64,000 bases of DNA from Terriglobales bacterium (GTDB lineage: Bacteria; Acidobacteriota; Terriglobia; Terriglobales; Acidobacteriaceae): assembly GCA_025462725.1 (NCBI GenBank), contig JAOAPE010000002.1, positions 186,001 through 250,000 of the forward strand. The letters are read 5' to 3'. Both the position numbers and the translations under genes were made by a program. Below, one piece after another: positions 51,103 to 60,672 of the stretch. The notes beneath the pieces are model-generated. The model was not told where the DNA came from, ran no database searches, and saw only the letters and a list, made by a program, of their open reading frames with translations. How positions within the stretch are numbered: position 1 is the stretch's first letter; every line of letters begins with the position of its first letter.

Positions 51103-52448
51103 TAGCGCACCTCCCCATCGTCATTGCCGAATCCGCCAGCGCCGCTCATTGCTCCGCCATGCCAGAAAGGCAAGCCGAGGCCGGGCAAGCTGCTATCGAA
51201 GAAAACTGTTCCGTCGATTAATGTTTTCTCAACGCGTCCGTAACTCGAGAGCGGATGATTGTTCCAGATGGTGATGTCCGCATCTTTACCGACCTCGATC
51301 GAACCCACGCGATCATCTATGCCCAAAATCCAAGCCGCGTTCAGCGTGATCATCTTCAATGCTTCCTCTTCTGTTGCGCCACCGTAGCGCATCGTCTTGG
51401 CAGCTTCCTGATTCAGGCGGCGCGCGAAATCATTGGAGTCGCTCTTGATCGAGACGGTCACGCCCTTGCGCATGGACATCACGGCGTTCCATGGAATCGC
51501 GTCCCAGGCTTCATGCTTGTAGCCCCACCAATCGGCGAAGGTGGCCAGGCCCACGTACTCGGCCGCGACTTTGTCCGCCACTTTGTAAACCTCGAGCCCG
51601 TGATGAAAGGCGCGGATCTTGTAACCAAACTCTTTCGCCATCGCCATCTCGTTGAGGAATTCATCTGCTCGATAGCAATGGATCTGCACCATGAGTTTCC
51701 CACGAAGAATATCCGCCAGCGCTTCCAGCTTTAGATCGCGCTTGGGCGCTTTCGCGTCTTTGTCGCCCTTCTTAACTTTTTCGTCGTAGGCATCCCAATC
51801 ACGCATGTACTCGCGCGCTTCCTGCAATGCCGCACGCTGAACGGCGAAATTGCCCATACGGGTTGAAGGCAGCTGATTGCGACCACCGTAAACGCGCTTC
51901 GGATTTTCTCCACTCGCGAACTTGATCGAGCGCGGAGCATTGGGGAAAAGAAGCTCATCGCGGTCCAAGCCGAACTTGTGTTTGATGATCACCGCTTGTC
52001 CGCCGATCATGTTGGCGGAGCCGTGCAGCAGCAATGACGTGGTCACACCACCCGCGAGCGTGTGATAAATGGCTTTGTCGGTGTAGTCGAACGCATCAAG
52101 CATCATCATGTGCGGCGTGACCGGGCTGGTGGCCTCATTCACGTCGCTATCGAGCGCGAGATGCGAGTGCGAGTCGATGATGCCGGGCATCACGAATTTC
52201 CCTGTGGCGTCAATCACGACCGCGCCGGGCGGCACAGTGACGGACTGTCCAACCTCGGCGATTTTGCCGTTACGGATCAAGATGCTGCCGTTGTGGATGA
52301 CTCCATGCGTAACAGTAAGAATGGTGCCGTTCTTTATGACTGTGTCCACGGGCGCGGGTTTCGGCGACATCTGCGCCAGCCCGCTCATGCTGATCAACAG
52401 CATGACCGCGAGTGCCAGGACCATGAATATTTTTTTGGATTGCAACAT
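51102..52448 (-). CDS. Secreted amidohydrolase with intact HxH motif
   Basis: A 448-residue paralogue: signal peptide MLQSKKIFMVLALAVMLLISMSGLAQ, beta domain GTILTVTHGVIHNGSILIRNGKIAEVG, metal motif PGIIDSHSHLALDSDVNE (HSH intact), KVADKVAAEYVGLATFADWWGYKHEAWD with further histidine, and NAAWILGIDDRVGSIEVGKDADITIWNNHP at the end. It is probably the catalytically active member; substrates may be peptides or cyclic amides. It is first in a two-gene overlapped operon. Confidence 0.88.
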   Translation of the reverse strand: MLQSKKIFMVLALAVMLLISMSGLAQMSPKPAPVDTVIKNGTILTVTHGVIHNGSILIRNGKIAEVGQSVTVPPGAVVIDATGKFVMPGIIDSHSHLALDSDVNEATSPVTPHMMMLDAFDYTDKAIYHTLAGGVTTSLLLHGSANMIGGQAVIIKHKFGLDRDELLFPNAPRSIKFASGENPKRVYGGRNQLPSTRMGNFAVQRAALQEAREYMRDWDAYDEKVKKGDKDAKAPKRDLKLEALADILRGKLMVQIHCYRADEFLNEMAMAKEFGYKIRAFHHGLEVYKVADKVAAEYVGLATFADWWGYKHEAWDAIPWNAVMSMRKGVTVSIKSDSNDFARRLNQEAAKTMRYGGATEEEALKMITLNAAWILGIDDRVGSIEVGKDADITIWNNHPLSSYGRVEKTLIDGTVFFDSSLPGLGLPFWHGGAMSGAGGFGNDDGEVR

Positions 52449-52605
52449 CAGGCGACTCCTAAGAAGAAGTTGAGGATTTCAGGAACAGCCGATTCTATGA
52501 GGCACACCAGAGTGCGTCAATCCGACTTCTTTCGGGGACGTCCGTTAGCAGGAATCTCTCTCTCTTGACTACCGCAGCGCTAACGATTACAAGCTAAGTT
52601 TCCCG

Positions 52606-53055
52606 ATGCGAGCCGTCGTCCAACGCGTGAGCCGTGCGAGTGTGACCGTTGATGGTGTGATTGTCGGCGAGATCGGGAAAGGACTGCTCGTATTGCTGGG
52701 TGTAGCAACTGGCGATGACGAAGCTGCGGCAGAGTATCTTGCGAAGAAAATCGTAGGACTGCGAATTTTTGACGATGACTCCGGCAACATGAACCTTGCT
52801 CCCGAGGATGTCGGCGGCGCCGTGCTTGTCGTTTCGCAATTCACGCTCTATGGCGATGTGCGCCGCGGGAAGCGGCCCTCATTCGACAGGGCAGCGCGTC
52901 CGGAAGAGGCGAAACGATTGTATGAATATTTTGTGTCGCAAGTGCGCGCTGCGGGAATCCAATGCGAGACGGGAAGATTTCAAGCCATGATGGAAGTGGA
53001 ACTGGTGAACGACGGTCCGGTGACGATATTGCTCGATTCGGAGAAGGTGTTTTGA
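52606..53055 (+). CDS. dtd: D-aminoacyl-tRNA deacylase
   Basis: A 149-residue Dtd with [49 protein letters not shown], the SQFTLYGD motif and the C-terminal NDGPVTI (the GPxT-type cis-proline motif). It removes D-amino acids wrongly attached to tRNA. The stop overlaps the next start (TTGA at 53052-53055). Confidence 0.95.
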   Translation: MRAVVQRVSRASVTVDGVIVGEIGKGLLVLLGVATGDDEAAAEYLAKKIVGLRIFDDDSGNMNLAPEDVGGAVLVVSQFTLYGDVRRGKRPSFDRAARPEEAKRLYEYFVSQVRAAGIQCETGRFQAMMEVELVNDGPVTILLDSEKVF

Positions 53056-53525
53056 GGTCTGATTGGAGAATTCGCCCAGCGACGCCCGCGGATGTTGATG
53101 CTATCCTCGCGCATCGACGCGGCATGTTCGAGGACATGGGATTTACAGACGCATCCGTGCTCGACGACGTAGTTGCAGCCTCACGGAAGTTTATTGAGCT
53201 TGGTCTGACGAACGGCTCCTATCGCGGATTCCTAGCCGCGGATGATACGGATCGCGTAATCGCGGGCGCTGGACTGGCAATCACCGATTGGCTCTCGCAT
53301 CCGGCGGCGCCGAAGCAGTCGCGCAGGGCTTACATTTTGAATGTTTACACGGCGCCGGAGTATCGGCGAAAAGGCATTGCCAGAAGATTGATGAATGCAG
53401 TTTTGGAACATTGCAAGCAGGAAGGGTTCATCACCGTTTGGCTGCACGCCAGCGTGCACGGCAAACCCATGTACGAATCCATGGGCTTCGAGCCGACGAA
53501 TGAGATGAAGATCGTTCTGAAATAG
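53052..53525 (+). CDS. GNAT family N-acetyltransferase
   Basis: A 157-residue acetyltransferase with TTG start at 53052 overlapping the dtd stop, and GGAGAAGG (inside dtd) as ribosome site. Residues 5-80 carry [26 protein letters not shown]. The acetyl-CoA loop is [27 protein letters not shown] (RRKGIA), followed by [23 protein letters not shown]. Substrate unknown. Coupling to dtd suggests co-translation. Confidence 0.9.
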   Translation: MRSDWRIRPATPADVDAILAHRRGMFEDMGFTDASVLDDVVAASRKFIELGLTNGSYRGFLAADDTDRVIAGAGLAITDWLSHPAAPKQSRRAYILNVYTAPEYRRKGIARRLMNAVLEHCKQEGFITVWLHASVHGKPMYESMGFEPTNEMKIVLK

Positions 53526-55577
53526 CTACTTCACCCTCTCCAGCACTCCAATGCTCTCGGCAGCTTTCAAATAATCGATAACAACATCGACCGGAACCGG
53601 GCCATATTCGGCAGAGACGCTGTCCCTGATTTCCTGCGCAGTGCGCTTCCCGTCCGCGAAGTTCAAAACTTCATAGGCATACTCGCCGCCACTACCCCAC
53701 AGCCCTTCGTACTTGAGCAAGCGGATTTTGTCGCTTCGCTCATTGCCGTATTTGCCCTCAAAGTAGTCATAGCCGAATACAGTCATCGGACCTTTGACGT
53801 TGGGATTGCGGCGGAAGATCAGAGCAGCGTCGCCGAAAGGTGCGGTAATGGGCTGAGTAATTACTGGGAACAGGCAAGTAATAACTGGGAATAGTCCGAC
53901 CAAGTTCTTGACTTGCGAACCGGGATCTCCAGGCGACACCCTATTCTGGTTGGAGATCTTAGAAACAGAATCAGCTATTTGTCGCTCATACGCTAGTTGG
54001 AAAGTGCATAGATTCAATTGCTCCGCCGAATTCAGCTGCAGCCCTCTATGCAGGGTATCTTCAGCTCGAAGCAAACTGCGCTCTCTAAGCACGTCAAACA
54101 AGTTGGCCGGTCGTGTTGCCCCTATATTCGCCAGCACATACCCACTCGTCCCTGCAATGAACGCGGCACGTTTCAGTTTTGTCGGATCGATTAGCGCGGC
54201 GATATCGAAATTCGTGTGGATGTTCCGGTCTGGCCAGTCATTCAGATAAATCGTGGGGATACTCCATGAACTGTCCGCAAACACTTCGTGATCGCTGCCC
54301 ATCGAGAATCGGGCGAAGTCGGCGCGCAGCGGTTCCTTCCCGCCATCGCGCGCGATCAGCGGAAATTCCGCTTCGCCGGTAGCAGCGAATTTGTATGTCT
54401 GTTCGTTCACGAATTCGGCGATGTCCTCAGCTACGTCATTGATGAAGGACGGCAGACTCGCCGGTCCGCGCGTGACGTGGAAGACGGCCTTCGTCTCCGG
54501 ACCGCCGCCGACCATGTCCAGGTGAATGTTCGCCTTCACCTGATTTTTGGCCCATTCAGGATGCGCATTGAGCATCGCCATCGAACCTTCCACTTCCATG
54601 GGCCAGAGAAAACGCACCGTGCGCAGCGGCGGCGCAATCTTCTTTTCGCGAATAAGTTTCGAGATGGTTCGCGCGATCTCAAGGGTGGCCACGCATCCGC
54701 TGGCATTGTCATTCGCTCCGGGGCGCGGATGGTCGAGATGGCAGGTGAAGACGATCTCCTCGCGCAGCAGCTTCGGGTCACTGCCGGGGATGCTGGCGTT
54801 CACGATGTCATATGTTCCCGGATGCTGGCCGGCGCGGACAGTGCCGTGCAGTTGCACTTTTTCTCCGCGCGCGAGCTGCTGCTGGAATGCGCGCGCCTGC
54901 CGCATGGAGATCATGAACGCGAATGTCTTCTGCTTGGCGAAGGTGTCGAGGTGTCCCCAGCGGATCTGGTCAGGATTGTCGCCGGACCACGCTGTCCGCT
55001 GGTTCTGTGCATAGCTGACGATGGCGGCCGCGCCATGCTTCAGTGCAAGCTCCGCGACTTGTCCGGGCTGCGATGAAACCAGAACGAACTTGCCGTGCAC
55101 GTCTTTTTCCGCATAGTCCTTTTCTGCTGTGCCCGCGCCTACATCCACCAGCTCGGCATCGGCTTCTCCACTCTCGCTGTCTTGGGCGAGGGTGAGGGGA
55201 ATCGCGTCCCAACTGGCGATGCGCTGCGAAGGTTTGCCATCTTTCATGATCCAAAGCTCGGCGAACTCCGCGTCCCATGCGGGACGCGAACGCTGTGTGC
55301 CGTAGAAGATCTTGCCGTCCGCGGGAAGCTGCTCGATCTGCACGTCAGTCAGTCCGTAGGACTTGAGTTGCGCTGCAATGTGTTCAGCAGCCGTATGGAA
55401 TGCCCGCGAACCGCGCATGCGGTGTTGCGTGGAGATGTATTCCAAGTTGCGCTCGGCGAGGTCGCCGGAGATCTCCTGCGCAAAGGCTGTGACGGTGGGC
55501 TTGTCGAGAAGTGCGGGAAGCTGCGCGAGTGAGAAGGACGAAGTTGCGAAGCACAACAGAAAGACGAGTTTCCTCAT
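53526..55577 (-). CDS. Secreted M28 peptidase with PqqD-like C-terminal domain
   Basis: A 683-residue protein. Signal peptide (MRKLVFLLCFATSSFSLAQ), DUF4910-like/PA part, then M28 motifs HLDHPRPGANDNASG, WPMEVEGS, HLDMVGGG and GSDHEVFADSSW...NDWPDRNIHTNFD. One expected second glutamate (EE) reads ME, so the site is slightly altered. Around residues 560-575 it holds the repeat LFPVITCLFPVIT from two 18-base DNA copies. The last 50 residues (YEVLNFADGKRTAQEIRDSVSAEYG...YLKAAESIGVLE) form a winged-helix/PqqD-like domain. It likely cleaves peptides in the periplasm. Confidence 0.87.
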   Translation of the reverse strand: MRKLVFLLCFATSSFSLAQLPALLDKPTVTAFAQEISGDLAERNLEYISTQHRMRGSRAFHTAAEHIAAQLKSYGLTDVQIEQLPADGKIFYGTQRSRPAWDAEFAELWIMKDGKPSQRIASWDAIPLTLAQDSESGEADAELVDVGAGTAEKDYAEKDVHGKFVLVSSQPGQVAELALKHGAAAIVSYAQNQRTAWSGDNPDQIRWGHLDTFAKQKTFAFMISMRQARAFQQQLARGEKVQLHGTVRAGQHPGTYDIVNASIPGSDPKLLREEIVFTCHLDHPRPGANDNASGCVATLEIARTISKLIREKKIAPPLRTVRFLWPMEVEGSMAMLNAHPEWAKNQVKANIHLDMVGGGPETKAVFHVTRGPASLPSFINDVAEDIAEFVNEQTYKFAATGEAEFPLIARDGGKEPLRADFARFSMGSDHEVFADSSWSIPTIYLNDWPDRNIHTNFDIAALIDPTKLKRAAFIAGTSGYVLANIGATRPANLFDVLRERSLLRAEDTLHRGLQLNSAEQLNLCTFQLAYERQIADSVSKISNQNRVSPGDPGSQVKNLVGLFPVITCLFPVITQPITAPFGDAALIFRRNPNVKGPMTVFGYDYFEGKYGNERSDKIRLLKYEGLWGSGGEYAYEVLNFADGKRTAQEIRDSVSAEYGPVPVDVVIDYLKAAESIGVLERVK
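53856..53894. repeat. Two 18-bp direct repeats inside the M28 gene
   Basis: AGTAATTACTGGGAACAG at 53856-53873 and AGTAATAACTGGGAATAG at 53877-53894, two mismatches, offset 21 bases. In the minus-strand frame each yields LFPVIT. The repeat is in a region where homologues are expected to have none. Confidence 0.7.
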
Positions 55578-55622
55578 GCGGTAAACCTATACAGCAGGAG
55601 AAGTAGCTCAGCAACTATTCAG

Positions 55623-56120
55623 TTAATTCGCGGTCTGAGGAATCTTTCCCTTCAGCAAAGCGCGCACGAGTTCTTGTTGAGCTTCCGGAATTACTCGCTT
55701 TGGGAACCATAGACCGGGATGTGCGCCCAACATCAAGAAGAAATGCGTCTTGCCTTCCTGAAATGCTTGAAAGTGGGACCACTGGTATTGCGTGCTGCTA
55801 GTCAAAGCCGTTTGCAGCACGCCATCTTCGGTGAGAGTTACTGAACTTCCTTCCTTCATGCAGGGAATGGATTTCCAGGCTTTTTCCACCTGACTCCGGT
55901 AAGTAAGTAGGCCGCAAACGTTCATTAACATCACACCTAGAAGCAAACCCGCCATGGCTTCAGTGCCGTTCGCAGGAGGCAGAAGATGGAGCACGACCAG
56001 CAAAAGCACTGTAATTGCAATCATGTACCAAAGCCGCCGACGCATTTTCTTTGCGAGCAATTTCGAAGCAGCACTGAAATCTTCTCCGCCTAGCTCGTAT
56101 TCAAACTTTATCTCTTGCAT
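55623..56120 (-). CDS. YcxB-like membrane protein
   Basis: A 165-residue protein with two membrane segments in the N-terminal half (MIAITVLLLVVLHLLPPAN and AMAGLLLGVMLMNVCGLLTY), followed by a YcxB-like domain: VTLTEDGVLQTALTSSTQYQWSHFQAFQEGKTHFFLMLGAHPGLWFPKRVIPEAQQELVRALL. YcxB proteins are small inner-membrane proteins of unknown role. Lies downstream of folP, 16 bases from its stop, on the same strand. Confidence 0.8.
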   Translation of the reverse strand: MQEIKFEYELGGEDFSAASKLLAKKMRRRLWYMIAITVLLLVVLHLLPPANGTEAMAGLLLGVMLMNVCGLLTYRSQVEKAWKSIPCMKEGSSVTLTEDGVLQTALTSSTQYQWSHFQAFQEGKTHFFLMLGAHPGLWFPKRVIPEAQQELVRALLKGKIPQTAN

Positions 56121-56135
56121 GATTTCCTCCGGAGA

Positions 56136-57023
56136 CTAAACCCTGTTTTCAGCCTTCAGTATCGCGTCCGCCACTCTTGCTGCTTCCACCGCGGGCTTCA
56201 CATCGTGAGCGCGAATTATATGCGCACCCTTGAGGATTGACGCAGTGATTGTGGCAATCGTTCCATTCAGGCGTTCGTCGGCAGGAACATTCTTGCCGTC
56301 TGCTGAGACGGTTTTCCCGATAAATGATTTCCGCGATGTGCCGGAGAGCAGCGGAAACCCCAACTCGTGTAGTTCGTCGAAGTGCGCCAGCAGCGGATAA
56401 TTCTCGTCGTAGTTCTTGCCGAATCCAAAACCCGGGTCGAGGACGATTCGTTCGCGCGCGATGCCGGCCGTGAGCGCGGTGTCGGCGATCTCACCGAGTT
56501 CCTTCTTAACCAGCGGAACCGGATCAGGCAATGCGGGCAGGTTGCGCCATCCTTCCGGACGACCGCGCATTTGCATGAGCACCGCGCCGCATTTCAGTTC
56601 GGCAATGGTGTGCGCCATGGCAACGTCCCAATGCAGGCCGGAGACATCATTGACGATCTCCGCGCCCGCGGCGACGGCCTTTCGCGCGACTCCTGCTTTG
56701 TAAGTGTCGATCGAGATCAGCGCTGTGGGCGAAGCTTTTAGGACGGCTTCGATCACCGGCAGCACGCGGTCGAGTTCCATCTGCTCAGTGACCGGTTCCT
56801 TTTTCCCGGGACGCGTGGATTCGCCGCCGATGTCGATGATGTCCGCGCCTTCGGCGAGCATTTGCAGCGAATGTGTGATGGCCTGGTCGTGCGCGAGAAA
56901 CTGTCCGCCGTCAGAGAAGGAGTCCGGCGTGACATTCACGATGCCCATCACGATGGTGCGCCCGCCGAGCGTGAGCTTGCGGCTGCGGAGTTGCCACTCG
57001 AATCTGGGGCGGATCTCAGGCAT
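56136..57023 (-). CDS. folP: Dihydropteroate synthase
   Basis: A 295-residue DHPS from ATG 57023, with a GGAG site upstream (a TTG five codons earlier is possible). TIVMGIVNVTPDSFSDGG is the pterin-binding start, DIGGESTRPG the next loop, then ISIDTYKAGVA, EIVNDVSGL, VLMQMRGRPEG, IVLDPGFGFGK and LLSGTSRKSFIGK. It joins 6-hydroxymethyl dihydropterin and p-aminobenzoate in folate synthesis. Divergent from the PBP4 gene with overlapping upstream regions. Confidence 0.95.
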   Translation of the reverse strand: MPEIRPRFEWQLRSRKLTLGGRTIVMGIVNVTPDSFSDGGQFLAHDQAITHSLQMLAEGADIIDIGGESTRPGKKEPVTEQMELDRVLPVIEAVLKASPTALISIDTYKAGVARKAVAAGAEIVNDVSGLHWDVAMAHTIAELKCGAVLMQMRGRPEGWRNLPALPDPVPLVKKELGEIADTALTAGIARERIVLDPGFGFGKNYDENYPLLAHFDELHELGFPLLSGTSRKSFIGKTVSADGKNVPADERLNGTIATITASILKGAHIIRAHDVKPAVEAARVADAILKAENRV

Positions 57024-57090
57024 TCTGAATCGCTCCAACTATACGGGATTCGCTTTGAGCAGCGCATGCTGCTGGACTATCATCCTGCTT

Positions 57091-58809
57091 ATGTCGCGTT
57101 CAATGCTGCGCCTTCTGCTTTTTTCATTTTGCCTGACCACAATCAGTCCGGCCTTCGGCCAAACCCCAGTGGCTCCGCCGAAAGCCGTTGCAGCAGCGCC
57201 CGTAAAGCCACTCACCGCCGCACAGCGCAAAGCGCATATAAGGAACCTCGCCAAAAAAATAGACGAGCTTCTTGTCGATCCTGAAGTTGCTCGCGGATTC
57301 TGGGGCATTAACATTGTGTCGCTGCAATCCGGGCAAACTGTTTATGAGCAGAACGCCGACAAGCTGTTCACACCCGCGTCGAATACGAAACTCTTCACCA
57401 CGGCTGCGGCGTTGGCAATGCTCGGCCCTGATTACCGCTATCACACTACTGTCGAAAGCTCGGCTACGATCGACAAACACGGACGTCTCACAGGCGATCT
57501 CATCCTCGTTGGACGCGGCGATCCCAATCTCTCCGGACGCGTGCTTCCCTACTTTCAAAGAACTCAGCGCACCACTCCCCCACTGAAATTGCTCGAAGAC
57601 TTGGCCGATCAAGTTGTCGCGAAGGGACTGAAGACCGTCGATGGCGACCTCGTTGGCGACGATACTTTCTATTCCTTTGAACGATTCGGCGAAGGCTGGT
57701 CGCAAGACGACTTGATGTGGGAATACGGCGCGCCCGTCTCCGCGCTCACGTTGAATGACAACGTGATCTTCGTGAATGTGCTCCCGAGTGGCAAGATCGG
57801 CGACAAAGCTTTTGTGAAGTTCGATCCCGATTCTACCTACTACGAAGTGAACAACCAGATCACCACCCTTGCCGCAGGCTCGGGGCCAAGAAAAATCTCG
57901 ATGGATCGCCAGCCCGGATCGCGCCAGCTAACGATGTGGGGAACCATCCCGATGGATGATCCCGGCGATTCCGAGGGGCTGGCTATCGAAGACCCCGCGG
58001 ACTTCGCCGCGCAAGTCTTCCGGACGATGTTGGAAAAACGCGGCGTCACCATTCATGGGAAGCAACGCACCAACCACGCTTATCTCGCGAATTTGCCCAT
58101 ACCCGTGGCTGCGACCACCACTGCACCAGCCGTCGGCAGTGCACTCACATCTCCTGTGCCAAAGGGCGGCGGCGCTGAGACCTTGCTGTCTGCGGTTCCA
58201 CCCCGGACAGTTCTCGCCAGTCGCGACTCCGGCCCGCTCTCGGATGACCTGCGCGTGATCAACAAGATCAGCCAAAACCTTCATGCCGAACTGACGTTGC
58301 GATTGCTCGGACACGAGAAAGGCACCGGGCCCACTCTTGAAGCCGCGTTGGAAGTTTTGCGGAACGTGCTCACTTCGGCAGGCATCGCGCCCGAAGAATA
58401 TGTGTTTTTTGACGGCTCAGGACTTTCGCGGCAGGACCTTGTCAGTCCTCGCGCCGTCGTGAAGCTGTTGCGCTTTGCTGATTCACCGAATACCGCAGCG
58501 ACATGGCGAGACGCATTCCGCAGCACCTTGCCTGTCGGTGGAGAAGACGGTTCCTTGGCAGACCGTTTCAAGGGCACTCCCGCGCAAGACCACGTCTGGG
58601 CAAAGACAGGAACGCTGGGGCACGTGAATGCTTTATCCGGCTACGCGCAGACTAGCAGCGGAGAGCCGCTGGCGTTTTCCATCATCTGCAACAACCACAA
58701 GCTGAAGAGCAAGGGCGCAACAAAGATCATGGACCAGATCGTTGAATTGTTTGTGGATGATGTGCCGCCGAAGTCCGTCAAGAAGCCGAAGAAAGCTGCG
58801 AAGCATTAA
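57091..58809 (+). CDS. dacB: D-alanyl-D-alanine carboxypeptidase/endopeptidase (PBP4-type)
   Basis: A 572-residue secreted peptidase from ATG 57091 (MSRSMLRLLLFSFCLTTISPAFGQ, signal peptide); the frame upstream is antisense to folP. Class C PBP motifs: SxxK at S97-N-T-K100, SQN (ISQNLHAE) and KTG (AKTGTLGH). A large inserted domain near residues 125-320 is typical of PBP4. An alanine/proline/glycine-rich segment lies near 350. It trims peptidoglycan stem peptides and cross-links. The C-terminus is lysine-rich (KSVKKPKKAAKH). Confidence 0.92.
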   Translation: MSRSMLRLLLFSFCLTTISPAFGQTPVAPPKAVAAAPVKPLTAAQRKAHIRNLAKKIDELLVDPEVARGFWGINIVSLQSGQTVYEQNADKLFTPASNTKLFTTAAALAMLGPDYRYHTTVESSATIDKHGRLTGDLILVGRGDPNLSGRVLPYFQRTQRTTPPLKLLEDLADQVVAKGLKTVDGDLVGDDTFYSFERFGEGWSQDDLMWEYGAPVSALTLNDNVIFVNVLPSGKIGDKAFVKFDPDSTYYEVNNQITTLAAGSGPRKISMDRQPGSRQLTMWGTIPMDDPGDSEGLAIEDPADFAAQVFRTMLEKRGVTIHGKQRTNHAYLANLPIPVAATTTAPAVGSALTSPVPKGGGAETLLSAVPPRTVLASRDSGPLSDDLRVINKISQNLHAELTLRLLGHEKGTGPTLEAALEVLRNVLTSAGIAPEEYVFFDGSGLSRQDLVSPRAVVKLLRFADSPNTAATWRDAFRSTLPVGGEDGSLADRFKGTPAQDHVWAKTGTLGHVNALSGYAQTSSGEPLAFSIICNNHKLKSKGATKIMDQIVELFVDDVPPKSVKKPKKAAKH

Positions 58810-59249
58810 TCGGCAGCTTCGTCCTTGTGGGAAGGTTTGTGGCCGTTTCCATTCCCGGTGCCATTGGCATCTGCCTTGATTTTTGCGGAAGTCAGCTCCA
58901 AAGTCTTGGCGCCGTAGACCCGCGGGTAATGGCGGACGGTGGCTTCTCCCAATCGCAAGATCACAACCTTGGACACAGCCCGTTCTGCCTCGAAGCAGCG
59001 AGTACAAAGGCACGTGAAATCCTGGAACGTTCCATCCTCATGCTCTGCGCGCACCGGCACCACGTGCCGCACATGCGCCCTGCATTGCGGACATTTAGCC
59101 CCGCCATTTAGTTTGTACTGAAATTCGGCGTAGCACTGGATGAGGCTCCAATTGCGCAGGTTAGAGACCTGGAACGATTGCGCATGCACCATCGTCTCCA
59201 GATACTCTTGGAGCACTTTCGCCGTGATTTTTCCGCGTACGCCCAGCAT
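58806..59249 (-). CDS. Conserved hypothetical zinc-binding protein
   Basis: A 147-residue protein with two cysteine pairs, KCPQCRAHVRHVV and TCLCTRC, which probably form one zinc ribbon. The N-terminal 45 residues are helical and the last 25 are a disordered basic/glycine/asparagine tail. It ends on a shared TTAA with the PBP4 gene. The start codon is not well supported by a ribosome site. Function unknown. Confidence 0.65.
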   Translation of the reverse strand: MLGVRGKITAKVLQEYLETMVHAQSFQVSNLRNWSLIQCYAEFQYKLNGGAKCPQCRAHVRHVVPVRAEHEDGTFQDFTCLCTRCFEAERAVSKVVILRLGEATVRHYPRVYGAKTLELTSAKIKADANGTGNGNGHKPSHKDEAAD

Positions 59250-59386
59250 AATGGTGTGGCTCAGAACGGCTGAATCGCTGTTCAGGGGAGAGTGTTATTC
59301 CAACATGACTCCCCATTTGCCGCAATCATAACCGCCAAAATCTTCTCTTTAGTAACAATCGCAAGTTACTACCCGGGTTCGCCGCG

Positions 59387-60193
59387 TTAGCCGGTCACTT
59401 TCAGGTAGAACACAGAGCTGGATTGCCCTTTCGGTTTGGGGTGTCGAATGGCGGAGATGCTGAATATCTGGTCAGACGTGAACGGAAATGGAGCCATCGA
59501 GCACTCATTCTCTGCAGTACGCGTCAGCAGGATGGGTTTGCCGGCGACTGCTTGCGGAAATTCAATGCTCTCCTGCGCTCCGCAACTTAGATAAAGCGAA
59601 AGCAAGTCGCAAAAGCGCAGTCCGTCCACCAATCGTTGGAGTTCGGCATCAGCAAGCTTGATCTTAGGGCGGAGTTTCTTCTGGCGGGCTTCTTCGTTCG
59701 CAATGAACTTCGAGATCGCCGGTGATCCCTTTGCTTGCACCATCGGATTCAGCGCGATGCTGCGGAAGTGCTCACTCACCATGTACCCGCCAACCGGATT
59801 TACCTTCTCGGCCGTATCTATCGAAGCGTTCCATGCGTCAGCGGCTTCATTCGCGGGCGCTGCGATAAACGAGAGAGGCATGGTGCCGCCTTTTACGCCT
59901 GAAGCCGCTCGCGATGCCTGAATGGCGACCGCGTCCGGTGGGCCCCATCCGGCATCATGCAAGGCAATTGCCCGGACGGTTGTAGCATCCAATGCTCCGA
60001 AAGCTTCCGAACTCAGCTTGGCGGCAATGTCACCGGAGAGCGCAGCGTGCGCAGGCTGCGGCACTAGCCAACACTCTTTAGCAGCCTGCAAATGCTGCTG
60101 CGTGCGGATCACCGCGTCCCAGGCAGGAACAGCAGATCCGTTAATTTTGTTGGAAAACGCACTGTCGTTGGTCTGAATCGCGCGCAGGATCAC
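59387..60193 (-). CDS. DUF3891 protein
   Basis: A 268-residue cytosolic protein of the DUF3891 family, with an HD-like helical core: AAKECWLVPQPAHAALSGDIAAKL and ALHDAGWGPPD, then a middle region with conserved serines (VGGYMVSEHFRSIALN). GTG start at 60193 overlaps the previous stop (GTGA, 60190-60193). Function unknown; metal-dependent hydrolase activity is a guess from the H...HD pattern. Confidence 0.8.
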   Translation of the reverse strand: MILRAIQTNDSAFSNKINGSAVPAWDAVIRTQQHLQAAKECWLVPQPAHAALSGDIAAKLSSEAFGALDATTVRAIALHDAGWGPPDAVAIQASRAASGVKGGTMPLSFIAAPANEAADAWNASIDTAEKVNPVGGYMVSEHFRSIALNPMVQAKGSPAISKFIANEEARQKKLRPKIKLADAELQRLVDGLRFCDLLSLYLSCGAQESIEFPQAVAGKPILLTRTAENECSMAPFPFTSDQIFSISAIRHPKPKGQSSSVFYLKVTG

Positions 60194-60615
60194 TTGCCTT
60201 TCCTCATAGCGCGCACCTCTCCTCCACCGGCAGAAGCCTTGCCGGGACCGCTCCCATTCGGGGGTTTTCGGCCGCCCTGTAACAGATCGCGGAGCATGGC
60301 GGCAGCTGTCCTCTCAGGTTCTTTTGCGGAATATAGCAACGAAACCGGTTTCGGCTGCGTGGCAAATGAATGCAGCATCTCCAACGCGGCCATCGCTTCC
60401 GCGCTGTCGAGATCGGCGAAATACTTTCGTTGCAATCCATTTGCAGATCCTGATTTGATCCTGCTGAGCTTTTCTGAGGCACCCAATGCAGGCAGCCAAA
60501 GATCGAGTTTTGCGCCTGATTTCGAGAGACCGCGGGGCCAATCCTTTTCAACGAGCACACGTATGCCATCGCTCTTACTCGGCTTGTCATACGCGCGTTT
60601 TATTAAGACAGGCAT
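60190..60615 (-). CDS. DUF488 protein
   Basis: A 141-residue DUF488 (YeaO-like) protein. It has LIKRAYDKPSKSDGIRVLVEKDWPRGLSK at the start (the usual LWPRG reads DWPRG), then LDLWLPALGASEKL, a linker and VSLLYSAKEPERTAAAMLRDLL. The C-terminus is glycine/proline rich. It is first in the two-gene operon with DUF3891. Function unknown. Confidence 0.85.
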   Translation of the reverse strand: MPVLIKRAYDKPSKSDGIRVLVEKDWPRGLSKSGAKLDLWLPALGASEKLSRIKSGSANGLQRKYFADLDSAEAMAALEMLHSFATQPKPVSLLYSAKEPERTAAAMLRDLLQGGRKPPNGSGPGKASAGGGEVRAMRKGK

Positions 60616-60672
60616 GATGTGCAGGCATTGCCGCCATCTAAGAATGGGAGGAGCCGCCTTTATAATAATCGT

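Noticed and set aside
54288-55076. 262-codon frame antisense to the second M28 peptidase
   Set aside because: Shadow of a gene with signal peptide and M28 motifs.
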